Assembly (NCBI RefSeq): GCF_030409225.1
Contig: NZ_JAUFPK010000005.1
Span: forward strand, 172,900-236,899
DNA from: Aquisalimonas lutea
GTDB taxonomy: Bacteria; Pseudomonadota; Gammaproteobacteria; Nitrococcales; Aquisalimonadaceae
Direction: 5' to 3'
Length of the DNA stretch: 64,000 nucleotides
Below are positions 27,625 through 36,365 of this stretch, in pieces; position 1 is the stretch's first letter, and each line of letters opens with the position of its first letter. Position numbers and translations under genes: made by a program. Under the pieces are notes generated by a model, which was not told the DNA's origin, searched no databases, and saw only the letters and a list, made by a program, of their open reading frames with translations.

Positions 27625-28283
27625 TGATCGTCCTCGACGGGGTCTCCCGCGCCTTCCGCGAAGGCGAGCACGCCCGCGTGGTGCTGGACCGGTTCTCCGG
27701 GTCCGTGGCCGGCGGCGAGCGCCTGGCCCTGGTGGGGCGCAGCGGCGTGGGCAAGTCCACCCTGCTCAATCTCATCGGCGGCATGGACCGGCCCGATGCC
27801 GGCCGCATCACCGTCTCGGATACCGAGCTGACGGCGCTGAGCGAGCGTGACCGGACCCTGTTCCGGCGCTACCACATCGGCTTCGTGTTCCAGTTCTTCA
27901 ACCTGATCCCGACCCTGACCGTGGCCGAGAACCTGCACATGCCCCTGGAAATGACCGGCGGTCTCACGCCCGCGGGTCGCCGGCGGGCGCAGGAGCTGCT
28001 GGAGCGGGTCGGCCTGGCAGACCGCCGGGATGCCTTCCCCGACACCCTCTCCGGCGGCGAGCAGCAGCGCATCGCCCTGGCCCGGGCCCTGGTGCATCGG
28101 CCAGGCGTCCTGCTGGCGGACGAGCCCACGGGGACCCTGGATACCGCCACCGCCGAGGAGGTCCTGACCCTGCTGGACGAGCTCACCGGCGGCGGACGGG
28201 TGACAGTGGTCCTGGTCACTCACAGCCCAGAGGTGGCAAGCCGCATGGATCGCGTGCTGCGCCTGGGAAGCGACGGCGGCTGA
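27624..28283 (+). CDS. ABC transporter ATPase, LolD/MacB type
   Basis: ATPase partner of the FtsX-type permease that follows, with its start coupled to the preceding small gene. 219 residues. GRSGVGKST is Walker A, VFQFFNLIPTLTVAENL the Q-loop region, LSGGEQQRIALARAL the signature and LLADEPTGTLD Walker B, with switch His in LVTHSPEVA. These variants are typical of the LolD/MacB/FtsE branch that extrudes lipoproteins, peptides or lipids by mechanotransmission rather than classical import. Confidence 0.92.
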   Translation: MIVLDGVSRAFREGEHARVVLDRFSGSVAGGERLALVGRSGVGKSTLLNLIGGMDRPDAGRITVSDTELTALSERDRTLFRRYHIGFVFQFFNLIPTLTVAENLHMPLEMTGGLTPAGRRRAQELLERVGLADRRDAFPDTLSGGEQQRIALARALVHRPGVLLADEPTGTLDTATAEEVLTLLDELTGGGRVTVVLVTHSPEVASRMDRVLRLGSDGG

Positions 28284-30814
28284 TGACGCTGCTGCCGCGG
28301 CCCCTGCTCGCGCGCGCGAGCCTGCGCTACCTGCTGGGGCACCCCTGGCAGCTGGGGCTGGCGCTGCTGGGGGTGGCCCTGGGCGTGGCGGTGGTGGTGG
28401 CCGTGGATCTCGCCAACCAGAGCGCCTCCCGCGGCTTCAGCCTGTCCGCCGAGGCCCTGACCGGGCGGGCGACCCACCAGGTGGTGGCGGGGCCGGAAGG
28501 CCTGCCCGAGGAATGGTACGTGCGCCTGCGAACCGAGGCCGGGATACGCCCGTCGGCCCCGGTAGTGGAAGGGTTCGTGCGGCTGCCCGGCCACGGCGAC
28601 CGGACCCTGCGCATCCTGGGCGTGGACGTCTTCGCCGAGGCCGGCGTGCGCCCCGCGCTGGGCGCGGTGTCGGCGACCGTGGAGCCGGCGGATCTGCTGG
28701 CTCGACCCCGGGGCGCCGTTCTGCTCGCCTCGGACCTGGAGCGGCTCGGGCGCGCCGTCGGCGACACGCTCACGGTGCGTCACGGCGGCCGCGACCACGC
28801 CCTGCGGATTGTCGCCGGCCTGCGGCCGGAGCGGGAGCTGGAGGCGGTGGGGCTGCGCGACGTGGCCATCATGGATATCGCCGCCGCCCAGGAGCTGCTG
28901 GGTCGTGTTGGCCGCCTGGATCGCGTGGACCTGGTCGCCGACGCCGCAACCGCGGACAGGGTGGCGGACCGGATCCCCGACGGCGCCCGGCTGGTCGTCG
29001 CGGACCGGCGCGCCGAGACCCTGGAGCAGATGACCGACGCCTTCCGGCTCAACCTGCAGGCGTTCAGCCTGCTGGCGCTGGTGGTGGGCGCCTTTCTCAT
29101 CTACAACACCATGACCTTCTCGGTGGTGCAGCGCCGGCGGCTGATGGGCCTGCTCCGCGCCACCGGCACCACGCGCGGCGAGCTCCTGGGGGTGGTGCTC
29201 GGCGAGGCCGTGGTCATCGGCGTGCTGGGCACCGCCGCGGGGGTCGCCCTGGGGGTCGCGCTGGCCACGGTGCTGGTGGACCTGGTGACCCGGACCATCA
29301 ACGATCTGTACTTCGTCCTGGCGGTGCGGGAGCTGACGCTGACTCCCGGCTCCCTGCTGCGGGGCGCGGCACTGGGTATCGGCATGACGGTGGTGGCGGC
29401 GCTGGCGCCGGCGCGCGAGGCGACCACGGTTCCGCCCCGGGCGGCGCTGAGCCGCTCGGTGCTGGAGCGCGCCCACCGGCGCTGGCTGCCCGGGCTGGTG
29501 CTGGCCGGCGTCGCGCTGCTGGCCGCCGGCGGGCTGCTGCTGGTGGCCAGCGAGCGCAGCCTGGTGGTGCCGTTCGCCGGCTTGTTCGGCGTCATCCTCG
29601 GGGGCGCGCTGCTGGTTCCCCCGGGGCTGTGGCTGGTCACCCGCGGCCTGGCGCCGGTACTGGGCGCAGCGGCCGGGTTCACCGGGCGCATGACCGCCCG
29701 CGGCGTGGCGGCGAGCCTGTCGCGCACCGGCGTGGCGGCGTCGGCGCTGGCGGTGGCGGTGTCCGCGGTGATCGGCGTCGGCGTCATGGTGGACAGCTTC
29801 CGTACCACCTTCGCCGAGTGGCTGGATGCCACCCTGCACGCCGATGTCTACGTCTCCGTTGCCGGCGGCGGTCCCATGGACGCGGAGCAGCGCCGGCGGC
29901 TGCTGGCGGTATCCGGCGTGGCGACGGCCACGCGCTCGCGGTTCGTGCGGGTGGGGGCAGGGGACCACGAGGCCCGGCTGCGGGTGTTCGCCGTCCCGCC
30001 GGCGGCCGAGGACGGCTTCAGCTTCCGCACGGGGAATCCGGAAACGGCCTGGCGTGCCTATCGGCAGGACGGGGCCGTGTTCGTCACCGAGCCCTACGCC
30101 TGGCACCAGGAACTGGAGGTGGGCGACCGCGTGACGCTGAACACCGGCTCGGGGACGGCGACGTTCCCCGTGGCCGCGGTGGTCTACGACTACGGCACCT
30201 CGGAGGGCGCCATCATCATGGCGCGACGGACGTATACCCGCTACTGGGACGACAACGCGGTGGACAGCCTCGGCATCCGCGCCGCCGACGGCGTCGACCC
30301 GGAGCGCCTGCAGGAGCGGCTCCGGCAGGCGGCCGCGGCGGGCGGGCAGCAGCTGGCGTTCCGCGCCGACCACGAGATCCGCGCCCGGTCCCTGGCGGTG
30401 TTCGACCGCACGTTCACCATCACCGAGGTGCTGCGGCTGCTGGCCATCCTGGTCGCCGTGACCGGCGTGCTCAGCGCGCTGCTGGCCCTGGCGCTGGAGC
30501 GGGCCCGGGAGTACGCGGTCCTGCGGGCCGGGGGCATGACCGCGCGCGAGCTGGGCGGGCTGGTGACGGCGCAGAACGCGCTGGTGGGGCTGCTCAGCGG
30601 CCTTTTCGCCGTGCCCCTGGGGCTGGCCCTGGCCGGTGGCCTGATCGGCGTCATCAACCGCCGCTCGTTCGGCTGGTCCATGGACCTGGCGGTGGATCCC
30701 TGGATCCTGCTCCAGGCGGTGGCGCTGTCCGTGGCGGCGGCGGTAGCAGCCGGCATCTATCCGGCGTGGCGCCTGGCGCGCACCGAGCCGGCCCTGGCCC
30801 TGCGGGAGGAGTAG
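28283..30814 (+). CDS. FtsX-family ABC permease (double MacB/LolC-like)
   Basis: 843-residue permease with an N-terminal membrane helix (LALLGVALGVAVVVAVDLA), a periplasmic MacB_PCD-like domain (about 40-245), an FtsX triple-helix block (about 250-380), a central helix pair, a second periplasmic domain (about 520-700) and a final FtsX block (720-830, ending AWRLARTEPALALREE). This matches the large FtsX permeases paired with AttH-like lipocalins. The start overlaps the ATPase stop (TGATG), and the AttH-like gene follows after 3 bases, so the three genes form one exporter unit. Confidence 0.9.
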   Translation: MTLLPRPLLARASLRYLLGHPWQLGLALLGVALGVAVVVAVDLANQSASRGFSLSAEALTGRATHQVVAGPEGLPEEWYVRLRTEAGIRPSAPVVEGFVRLPGHGDRTLRILGVDVFAEAGVRPALGAVSATVEPADLLARPRGAVLLASDLERLGRAVGDTLTVRHGGRDHALRIVAGLRPERELEAVGLRDVAIMDIAAAQELLGRVGRLDRVDLVADAATADRVADRIPDGARLVVADRRAETLEQMTDAFRLNLQAFSLLALVVGAFLIYNTMTFSVVQRRRLMGLLRATGTTRGELLGVVLGEAVVIGVLGTAAGVALGVALATVLVDLVTRTINDLYFVLAVRELTLTPGSLLRGAALGIGMTVVAALAPAREATTVPPRAALSRSVLERAHRRWLPGLVLAGVALLAAGGLLLVASERSLVVPFAGLFGVILGGALLVPPGLWLVTRGLAPVLGAAAGFTGRMTARGVAASLSRTGVAASALAVAVSAVIGVGVMVDSFRTTFAEWLDATLHADVYVSVAGGGPMDAEQRRRLLAVSGVATATRSRFVRVGAGDHEARLRVFAVPPAAEDGFSFRTGNPETAWRAYRQDGAVFVTEPYAWHQELEVGDRVTLNTGSGTATFPVAAVVYDYGTSEGAIIMARRTYTRYWDDNAVDSLGIRAADGVDPERLQERLRQAAAAGGQQLAFRADHEIRARSLAVFDRTFTITEVLRLLAILVAVTGVLSALLALALERAREYAVLRAGGMTARELGGLVTAQNALVGLLSGLFAVPLGLALAGGLIGVINRRSFGWSMDLAVDPWILLQAVALSVAAAVAAGIYPAWRLARTEPALALREE

Positions 30815-30817
30815 ACG

Positions 30818-31993
30818 ATGCGACGGCACTTGCGGTTGCGGCCCGGGCGGAGTACGGCCATCGCGCTGGTGATCATCGCCTTCGCGGCCGGCGGCATCGC
30901 CCTGCTCGACCGGTCCGGTCCGCCCGAGGAAACCGGGCCCGGGCCGGGCGCTGCATTCGATGTAACCGCCGCTCTCGGCGGCGAGGAGCAGGCCGCGGGC
31001 TACCGCCGGGTGACCGGCCCCGAGCCGCTGGCGTTTCCGCAGGACCACGGACCCCATCCCGGCTATCGCCACGAGTGGTGGTATGTCACCGGCAACGTGA
31101 CCACGGACGGCGGCCGGCACTTCGGCTTCCAGGCGACGCTGTTCCGGTTCAACATCGCCCCGGAGATGCCCGCCCGGGCATCCGACCTGGCGACGAATCA
31201 GCTGTGGATGGCGCACATGGCGGTAACCGACACCCGGGCCGGCGCCTTTCATCACCGCGAGCGCTTCGTCCGCGGCGCCGCAGGGCTCGCCGGGGGGACG
31301 GCCCGCCCGTTCCGCGTGCACGCCGAGGACTGGGTCATGCGGTCGGCGGATTCCGGCGCCATGCCCGTGGAGCTGCACTTTCCCGCGGGGGATCTGGCCA
31401 TCGAGATGCGGCTCACCCCGCGCAAGCCCCTGGTGCTGCAGGGCGAGCAGGGGTACAGCCGCAAGGGGCCGGAGCCGGGCAACGCCTCCCGCTACTACTC
31501 GTATACGCGCCTGGCCGCGCAAGGCCGGATCACCGTGGCCGGCGAGACCCATACGGTCTCGGGATCCGCCTGGATGGATCGGGAATGGGGCACCAGCAGC
31601 CTCGGTGCCGACCAGGAAGGCTGGGACTGGTTCGCACTGCAGCTGGAGGACGGGCGCGAGCTCATGTTCTACCGCCTGCGCCGTGGCGATGGATCGACGT
31701 CGCCGTACAGCGAGGGCGTTCTGGTTGCCCGGGACGGCACCGCGGAACGGCTGGGGCCCGGCCAGGTGCGGCTCGAGCCGCAGCGCTACTGGCGGAGCCC
31801 GCACGGCGGCCGCTATCCCGTGGCCTGGCGCATGCAGGTGCCGGAGCACGACCTCGACCTCGCCCTGGAGCCGGTGCTGGATTATCAGGAGCTGGACGGC
31901 GCGTTCCGCTACTGGGAGGGGGCGGTGCGGGTGCGCGGGCGCTCGGGCCCGGATGGGCGGGGGTACGCCGAGCTCACCGGCTATGCGCAATAG
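30818..31993 (+). CDS. AttH/CrtC-like lipocalin, exporter-associated
   Basis: 391-residue secreted or membrane-anchored protein: a basic N-terminus with a hydrophobic segment (TAIALVIIAFAAGGIALL), then an AttH-type double lipocalin. HPGYRHEWWYVTGNVTTDGG and GSAWMDREWGTSSLG are the family signatures (W-W-Y and D-R-E-W). Members are related to carotenoid hydratase CrtC, but those linked to ABC genes act with MacB-type exporters on an unidentified lipid-like cargo. The TAG stop at 31991-31993 borders a perfect 18 bp palindrome. Confidence 0.9.
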   Translation: MRRHLRLRPGRSTAIALVIIAFAAGGIALLDRSGPPEETGPGPGAAFDVTAALGGEEQAAGYRRVTGPEPLAFPQDHGPHPGYRHEWWYVTGNVTTDGGRHFGFQATLFRFNIAPEMPARASDLATNQLWMAHMAVTDTRAGAFHHRERFVRGAAGLAGGTARPFRVHAEDWVMRSADSGAMPVELHFPAGDLAIEMRLTPRKPLVLQGEQGYSRKGPEPGNASRYYSYTRLAAQGRITVAGETHTVSGSAWMDREWGTSSLGADQEGWDWFALQLEDGRELMFYRLRRGDGSTSPYSEGVLVARDGTAERLGPGQVRLEPQRYWRSPHGGRYPVAWRMQVPEHDLDLALEPVLDYQELDGAFRYWEGAVRVRGRSGPDGRGYAELTGYAQ

Positions 31994-32037
31994 CTAGTGT
32001 CCTGTAACCCGAGTTCGTTGGGTTACAGGACACTAGC
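31993..32037. terminator. Perfect 18 bp palindrome holding stop codons of both convergent genes
   Basis: Arms 31993-32010 and 32020-32037 are exact inverted repeats around a 9-base loop. The left arm begins with the last base of the AttH gene's TAG stop, and the right arm contains the TetR gene's stop (complement of 32033-32035). It is very likely a bidirectional terminator. The arms carry GCTAGTGTC, which recurs at other gene borders. Confidence 0.75.
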
Positions 32038-32662
32038 GGGGGCGGCGCACGGCGGTGCGGAGGTCGTCGACGATGGCACGGCGCAGCGCCGGTGAGCGCC
32101 GGCGCAGCGGCAGCAGCATCGCTTCCATGAGGGCCAGCAGCGTCTCCACCCCGGTTTCCGTGCCGGCGGCGGGGGCGAGGGGGTCGGCATCGCTGGTCGC
32201 GCCGGCGGTATCGCGCAGCGGGCGGCGGATGGCCTCCTCCAGCTGCTCCAGGTGGTTCCGGAAGCAGCGGTTCATGGCCTCGTTGTACGGCTCCTGCCAG
32301 TAGCCGGCGATGCCGTCGGCGATCTCCGGCGCCTCACCGAGGGAGATGACGCCCTCGAAGAAGCGATCCAGCCGCTCCTCCGGCGTGCGGGCCGCCTCGA
32401 CGGGGCCGATGATGTGCTCGCGGAACAGCTCGTTGAGGATGGCGAGGCACTCCCGGAACAGGGCCTCCTTGCCGTCGAAATGCCAGTACAGGGCGCCCTT
32501 GCTGAGCCCCACCGCCCGGGCGATGGTATCGATGGAGACACCGTCGTAGCCATGACGCCCGAAAAGGCGGAACGCGGCCTCCCGTACCGTCTCCCGGGTC
32601 TGCCGCCGTGGCGGGCGTTTGCCGGGGGCCGGCGCTCCCGGGCTGGGTGTGTCTTCTGCCAT
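32033..32662 (-). CDS. TetR-family regulator (AcrR type)
   Basis: 209 residues. The DNA-binding part is VREAAFRLFGRHGYDGVSID then TIARAVGLSKGALYWHFDGK, the standard AcrR/TetR helix-turn-helix. The C-terminus is helical with a proline/alanine-rich linker, and no ligand family is obvious. A perfect palindrome at 32776-32795 lies 114-133 bases upstream of its start, a likely operator. It is convergent with the ABC/AttH unit and lies downstream of gshA, so efflux or redox-linked roles are both conceivable. Confidence 0.87.
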   Translation of the reverse strand: MAEDTPSPGAPAPGKRPPRRQTRETVREAAFRLFGRHGYDGVSIDTIARAVGLSKGALYWHFDGKEALFRECLAILNELFREHIIGPVEAARTPEERLDRFFEGVISLGEAPEIADGIAGYWQEPYNEAMNRCFRNHLEQLEEAIRRPLRDTAGATSDADPLAPAAGTETGVETLLALMEAMLLPLRRRSPALRRAIVDDLRTAVRRPR

Positions 32663-32775
32663 CGTGTTGTCTGCGCCTTCAGACCGAGCCGTTCCGCCGT
32701 CGCTGCCGAACGTCGATCGCGAATGCGTGCGGCAGCGGTGCGCGTCAATCGTGAATGGAGCAGCAAGTTTACCAG

Positions 32776-32795
32776 ACCTGTCATAAATGACAGGT
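32776..32795. promoter_or_regulatory. 20 bp operator-like palindrome upstream of tetR
   Basis: ACCTGTCAT and ATGACAGGT flank a central AA as perfect 9 bp arms. On the minus strand a -10-like TAAACT follows a few bases downstream (complement of AGTTTA, 32766-32771), so a bound TetR dimer would block that promoter. Autoregulation is the simplest reading. Confidence 0.6.
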
Positions 32796-32855
32796 GCCTG
32801 TGCCCGCCAGAAAGTGAACTGTTTCACACTATCGGGGGTCGTCCTGCCACGCAGG

Positions 32856-34433
32856 TCAGGCGGTTTCGGTCTGGTCGAAGTATCGTGCCAGGTACTCCTC
32901 GAAGCTGAGGGTGTCGCGGCGCTCGATGGCGGCCTGTTCCTCCAGGGACGTGCGGCTGGCCTCTTCGAGCCGGCGACGCGTCTCCGGGTCCAGGACGTGC
33001 TCCTTGAAAGCGTGCTCGTGCTGTCGCGACTGGCGCATGGCGAACTCGATGAAGTTCTCGCCATGGCCCCGCATGCTGGCGAGCACCTGCGCCGAGGGCG
33101 TGCGGTCGGCGTCCCGCACGCTGTCCCGGTAGTAACGGACCGCGTCGCCGTAGGGCGTATCCGGGCGCGTCTGGTCGAGCAGCTCGGCAATGGTCTCCAG
33201 GTCGCCGCAGATGCGCTCGGCCCAGTCGCGCAGGCGAACCGGCGTGCCGCCGTCGTCCAGCACCAGCTCGGGGTCGCGGCCGTAGCGGGCGACCTGCCCC
33301 TGGTTGTGGTTGATGCTGCACTGCTCCCGCGCGGAGATCTCCGGGCTGTCCTCCAGCAGGCAGTAGACCAGCAGCGCTTCCAGGAAATGCAGCTGCCCGG
33401 CGTTGACGCCCAGCGGCTCGAACGGGTTCAGGTCCAGGGCGCGGATCTCGATGTATTCCACGCCGGCGCGGTGCAGCGCCCGCGACGGCCGTTCCCCGGA
33501 GCGGGCCACGGCCTTGGGTCGCACGAAGCTGTAGTACTCGTTCTCGATCTGCAGGGTATTGGTGCTGAGCTGACGCCACTCGCCGTTGACGCGGGTGCCG
33601 ATGCGCTGCCATTCCGGGTCCGGCGTGGCGATGGCCCGCTCCAGGGTGCGCACGTAGGAGTCCAGGTCGTTGTAGGAGATGTTCAGCGCCGCCTGGGCGT
33701 TGTTCTTGTAGCCGATGTCGCTCATGCGCAGCGATGTGCCGAACGGCTCGTAGAAGGTGTGCTCGTCGAAGTCGTGGAAGTCGATGTTCTGGCCGCCGGT
33801 GAAGGACTTGCACACCGCCGGGGAGGCACCGAACAGGAACGGCACCAGCCAGCCGAATCGCTGGAAGTTGCGGATCAGCCGGAAGTAGGCGTCGGAGACG
33901 AAGGTCTGCAGGTCCCGGGCGTCGCCCTCGTGCTCCCGGAGGACCTCCCAGAACGCGTCGCTGAACGAATAGTTGAAATGGATGCCGGAGATGGCCTGCA
34001 TGGCGCGGCCGTAGCGCCAGTCCAGGCCGCGGCGGTAGATGTGCTTCATCCAGCCGACGTTGGACTCGCCGTACCAGGCGATGGGGATGCTGGCGTCGCC
34101 GCCGACGATGCACGGCATGCTGGTCGCCCACAGCAGCTCGTCGCCGATGTTGTGGTAGGCGAAGGTGTGCACGTCCTCCAGGAAGCCGAGCGTGTTGCCG
34201 GTCTCGCTTTCCGGGGGCGTGATGAACTCCAGCAGGGCCTCGGAGTAGTCCGTGGTGATCCAGGGGTGCGTCAGGCTGGAGCCCAGGGCCCGGGGATGGG
34301 GGGTCTGGGCGATGTGGCCGTCGCGGTCCACGCGCAGGCTCTCTTTCTCCAGCCCCTTGAGACTGCCCCGCAGCAGGCCCCGCTGCTGGGTGTTGAGCAG
34401 GCTGGCAAGGCGTTTCTCGGCGTTCCGGACCAT
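32856..34433 (-). CDS. gshA: Glutamate-cysteine ligase (E. coli type)
   Basis: First enzyme of glutathione synthesis: ATP, glutamate and cysteine give gamma-glutamylcysteine. The 525 residues match the gammaproteobacterial GshA form. Signature regions are GLEKESLRVDRDG near residue 27, LTHPWITTDYSEALLEFITP (54-73), AISGIHFNYSFSDAFWEVL, RSGERPSRALHRAGVEYIEIR and EPLGVNAGQLHFLEALLVYC. gshB is not in the window. It is encoded just downstream of the quinone oxidoreductase gene on the same strand, with a 79 bp gap. Confidence 0.96.
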   Translation of the reverse strand: MVRNAEKRLASLLNTQQRGLLRGSLKGLEKESLRVDRDGHIAQTPHPRALGSSLTHPWITTDYSEALLEFITPPESETGNTLGFLEDVHTFAYHNIGDELLWATSMPCIVGGDASIPIAWYGESNVGWMKHIYRRGLDWRYGRAMQAISGIHFNYSFSDAFWEVLREHEGDARDLQTFVSDAYFRLIRNFQRFGWLVPFLFGASPAVCKSFTGGQNIDFHDFDEHTFYEPFGTSLRMSDIGYKNNAQAALNISYNDLDSYVRTLERAIATPDPEWQRIGTRVNGEWRQLSTNTLQIENEYYSFVRPKAVARSGERPSRALHRAGVEYIEIRALDLNPFEPLGVNAGQLHFLEALLVYCLLEDSPEISAREQCSINHNQGQVARYGRDPELVLDDGGTPVRLRDWAERICGDLETIAELLDQTRPDTPYGDAVRYYRDSVRDADRTPSAQVLASMRGHGENFIEFAMRQSRQHEHAFKEHVLDPETRRRLEEASRTSLEEQAAIERRDTLSFEEYLARYFDQTETA

Positions 34434-34512
34434 TGGCTGGAGTATCCCCGCTGGCTCGCGAACCGCGATTGTGCATTGACACGCAGCGAAATGAAATGCC
34501 GGCGTCGGCGGA

Positions 34513-35499
34513 TCACGACTCGGCGCTGAGGACGATCTTGCCCGCGTGGCCGCCGGCCTGCATGCGTTCGTGGGCCTCGCGGGCCTGGCCGAAGGGCAGC
34601 ACGGTATCCACCACCGGCTTCAGGCGGCCTTCCGCGAAGAAGGGGCCCAGCCGCTCCTGGAACAGCTGCGCCAGCTGGATGCGCCGCTCCAGGGGCAGGG
34701 AGCGCATGGTCATGGCACGCAGCGTCAGGCGCTTGAACAGCAGCAGCCCCATGTTGATGGTGTCCTCGCGCCCGGCCATCAGGCCCACCACCACCTGGGT
34801 GCCCTCCGGGCGCAGGCAGTCCATGTTCTCGCGCAGGTGGCCGTTGCCGCCGACCAGGTCCATGACCACGTGAACGCCCTCGCCGGTGTGCTGGCGCACG
34901 GTATCGACAATGGGCCCGTCGTCCTCGCCGTGGGCGACATCCAGCCCCCAGTGGCGCACCTGCTCGAGGCGCGCCGCGCTGCGGCTGGTACCGATGGTGC
35001 GGGCACCCAGGGCGCGGGCGAGCTGCAGGCCGGCGATGCCGATCCCGGACGTCGCCGCGCGGACCAGGCACCAGCCGCCCGGCTGCAGCCCGCCTTCCAG
35101 GAACATGGCGCGGTAGGCGGTCAGGAATGCTTCCGGGACGGCCGCGGCCTCGGTCAGGCCCAGGGCGTCCGGCACGGGGATGGTCTCGCGCTCGTTGATC
35201 ACCAGCTGCTCCGCATAGGCGCCGCCGCCGATGAGCCCCATGACCCGGTCGCCGGGCTGGCGGGACTGGACGTTGCTGCCCACCTCGTCGATGACGCCCG
35301 CATACTCCAGGCCGGGGATGTCCCGTGCGGCGCCGGCCGGGGCCGGGTAGAGCCCCTGTCGCTGCAGCAGGTCCGCGCGGTTCAGGCCCGCGGCCCGGAC
35401 ACGCACCCGTACGTCCGTCGGACCCATCTCCGGTGCCGGGGTGTCCTGCCATTCCAGTACGTCCGGCGTGCCGGGCTGGGTGATGATCCAGGCCTTCAT
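34513..35499 (-). CDS. NADPH:quinone oxidoreductase-like zinc-type dehydrogenase
   Basis: MDR-superfamily reductase, 328 residues. MKAWIITQPGTPDVLEWQD and AAGLNRADLLQRQGLYPAP are typical of the QOR/PIG3 group, which keeps the fold but lacks the catalytic zinc cysteines; VRAATSGIGIAGLQLARALG is the nucleotide-binding loop and DLVGGNGHLRENMDCLRPEG the next conserved part. Likely reduces quinones or enones with NADPH. GGAGGA upstream fixes ATG 35499; an open frame continues farther upstream but without a good start. Confidence 0.88.
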   Translation of the reverse strand: MKAWIITQPGTPDVLEWQDTPAPEMGPTDVRVRVRAAGLNRADLLQRQGLYPAPAGAARDIPGLEYAGVIDEVGSNVQSRQPGDRVMGLIGGGAYAEQLVINERETIPVPDALGLTEAAAVPEAFLTAYRAMFLEGGLQPGGWCLVRAATSGIGIAGLQLARALGARTIGTSRSAARLEQVRHWGLDVAHGEDDGPIVDTVRQHTGEGVHVVMDLVGGNGHLRENMDCLRPEGTQVVVGLMAGREDTINMGLLLFKRLTLRAMTMRSLPLERRIQLAQLFQERLGPFFAEGRLKPVVDTVLPFGQAREAHERMQAGGHAGKIVLSAES

Positions 35500-35659
35500 G
35501 CTTGTCTTCCTCCGCTGTGCCGTGGCTGCCCGGCGCCCGCATGGGGCAGGGCCGAGGGAGAACGATACCCCCGCGAAGCCCCGCGGCGTCAACGACGGCG
35601 ACGCCGCCCTCCGCCGCGCCGAGAGTGAAGAAGGTGTCACATTCTGACATGAACGCCGC

Positions 35660-35688
35660 TTGTGGTGGGTGGCGACTAGGCGTATATT
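35660..35688 (+). promoter_or_regulatory. Sigma-70-type promoter for the GNAT gene
   Basis: TTGTGG (35660-35665) and TATATT (35683-35688) with 17-base spacing, about 40 bases before the ATG at 35729. Confidence 0.55.
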
Positions 35689-35728
35689 GCATTGCAGCAA
35701 TAAACAGACTTGTCTACTCGGAGCGATC

Positions 35729-36316
35729 ATGGGCGAGGCACTTGAATCATGGTCAGCCGGCGGCGGTGAGCCGGTGGTGCGCCGGCTGTGGTGGGCCGAG
35801 CGCGACCTGTGGCGTCAGCACCTGCTGCGCCTGGGGCCAGAGGCGCGGCGGGATCGCTTCGCCGGGCTGGTCAGCGATGCCTTCATCGAGCGCTACTGCC
35901 AGGCGGCATCGCCCTTCACGCTGGCCCTGTTCGGCGCGTTCGTCGACGGGACGCTGCGCGCCGTGGGCGAGTTCGCGCTCCTGGACCGGGACTGGCCCCG
36001 GCAGGCCGAGCTGGCGTTCAGCGTCGAGGACGCGTGGCAGAACCAGGGCCTGGGCAGCGCGCTGTTCCGGCGGCTGCTGGTGCACGCGCGCAACCATTCC
36101 GTGCGCCGGGTCTACATCGTCTCCGAGCCGGGCAACCTGCGAATGCATCGCATCGCGCGCAAGTCCGGCATGGTCCTGTCCGCGGAGGCGGGCGAGCTGG
36201 AGGGGCGCCTCGAGCTGCTCGGCCCCTCCTATTTCTCGGTGATGGAAGAGATGTTCGAAGAGGGCATGGCGCTGTGGCGTCAGGCCCCGGATCTGTCCCT
36301 GCTGCCGGGCGCCTGA
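35729..36316 (+). CDS. GNAT-family N-acetyltransferase
   Basis: Acyl-CoA-dependent N-acyltransferase, 195 residues. AELAFSVEDAWQNQGLGSAL carries the acetyl-CoA loop (Q/R-x-x-G-x-G/A), followed by FRRLLVHARNHSVRRVYIVS and NLRMHRIARKSGM. It resembles the stand-alone GNAT modules related to the C-terminal domain of protein acetyltransferases of the Pat type, but without the large ATP-grasp part; a substrate cannot be given. Single gene with its own promoter, convergent with sufT. Confidence 0.88.
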   Translation: MGEALESWSAGGGEPVVRRLWWAERDLWRQHLLRLGPEARRDRFAGLVSDAFIERYCQAASPFTLALFGAFVDGTLRAVGEFALLDRDWPRQAELAFSVEDAWQNQGLGSALFRRLLVHARNHSVRRVYIVSEPGNLRMHRIARKSGMVLSAEAGELEGRLELLGPSYFSVMEEMFEEGMALWRQAPDLSLLPGA

Positions 36317-36326
36317 GATCGTCGGT

Positions 36327-36351
36327 CGCCGCACGCCGGGGGCGAGCGGCG
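36327..36351. terminator. Weak hairpin between convergent GNAT and sufT genes
   Basis: CGCCGC (36327-36332) and GCGGCG (36346-36351) form a 6 bp stem in the 49 bp gap between the two stop codons. Only position supports a terminator role. Confidence 0.3.
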
Positions 36352-36365
36352 CACCGGCCGGGCGG

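Noticed and set aside
28220-31990. Very long open frame antisense to the FtsX permease and AttH genes
   Set aside because: High G+C makes antisense frames open for long stretches. Its composition is Gly/Arg/His/Gln-rich without any family motif, while the opposite strand encodes two clearly conserved proteins.
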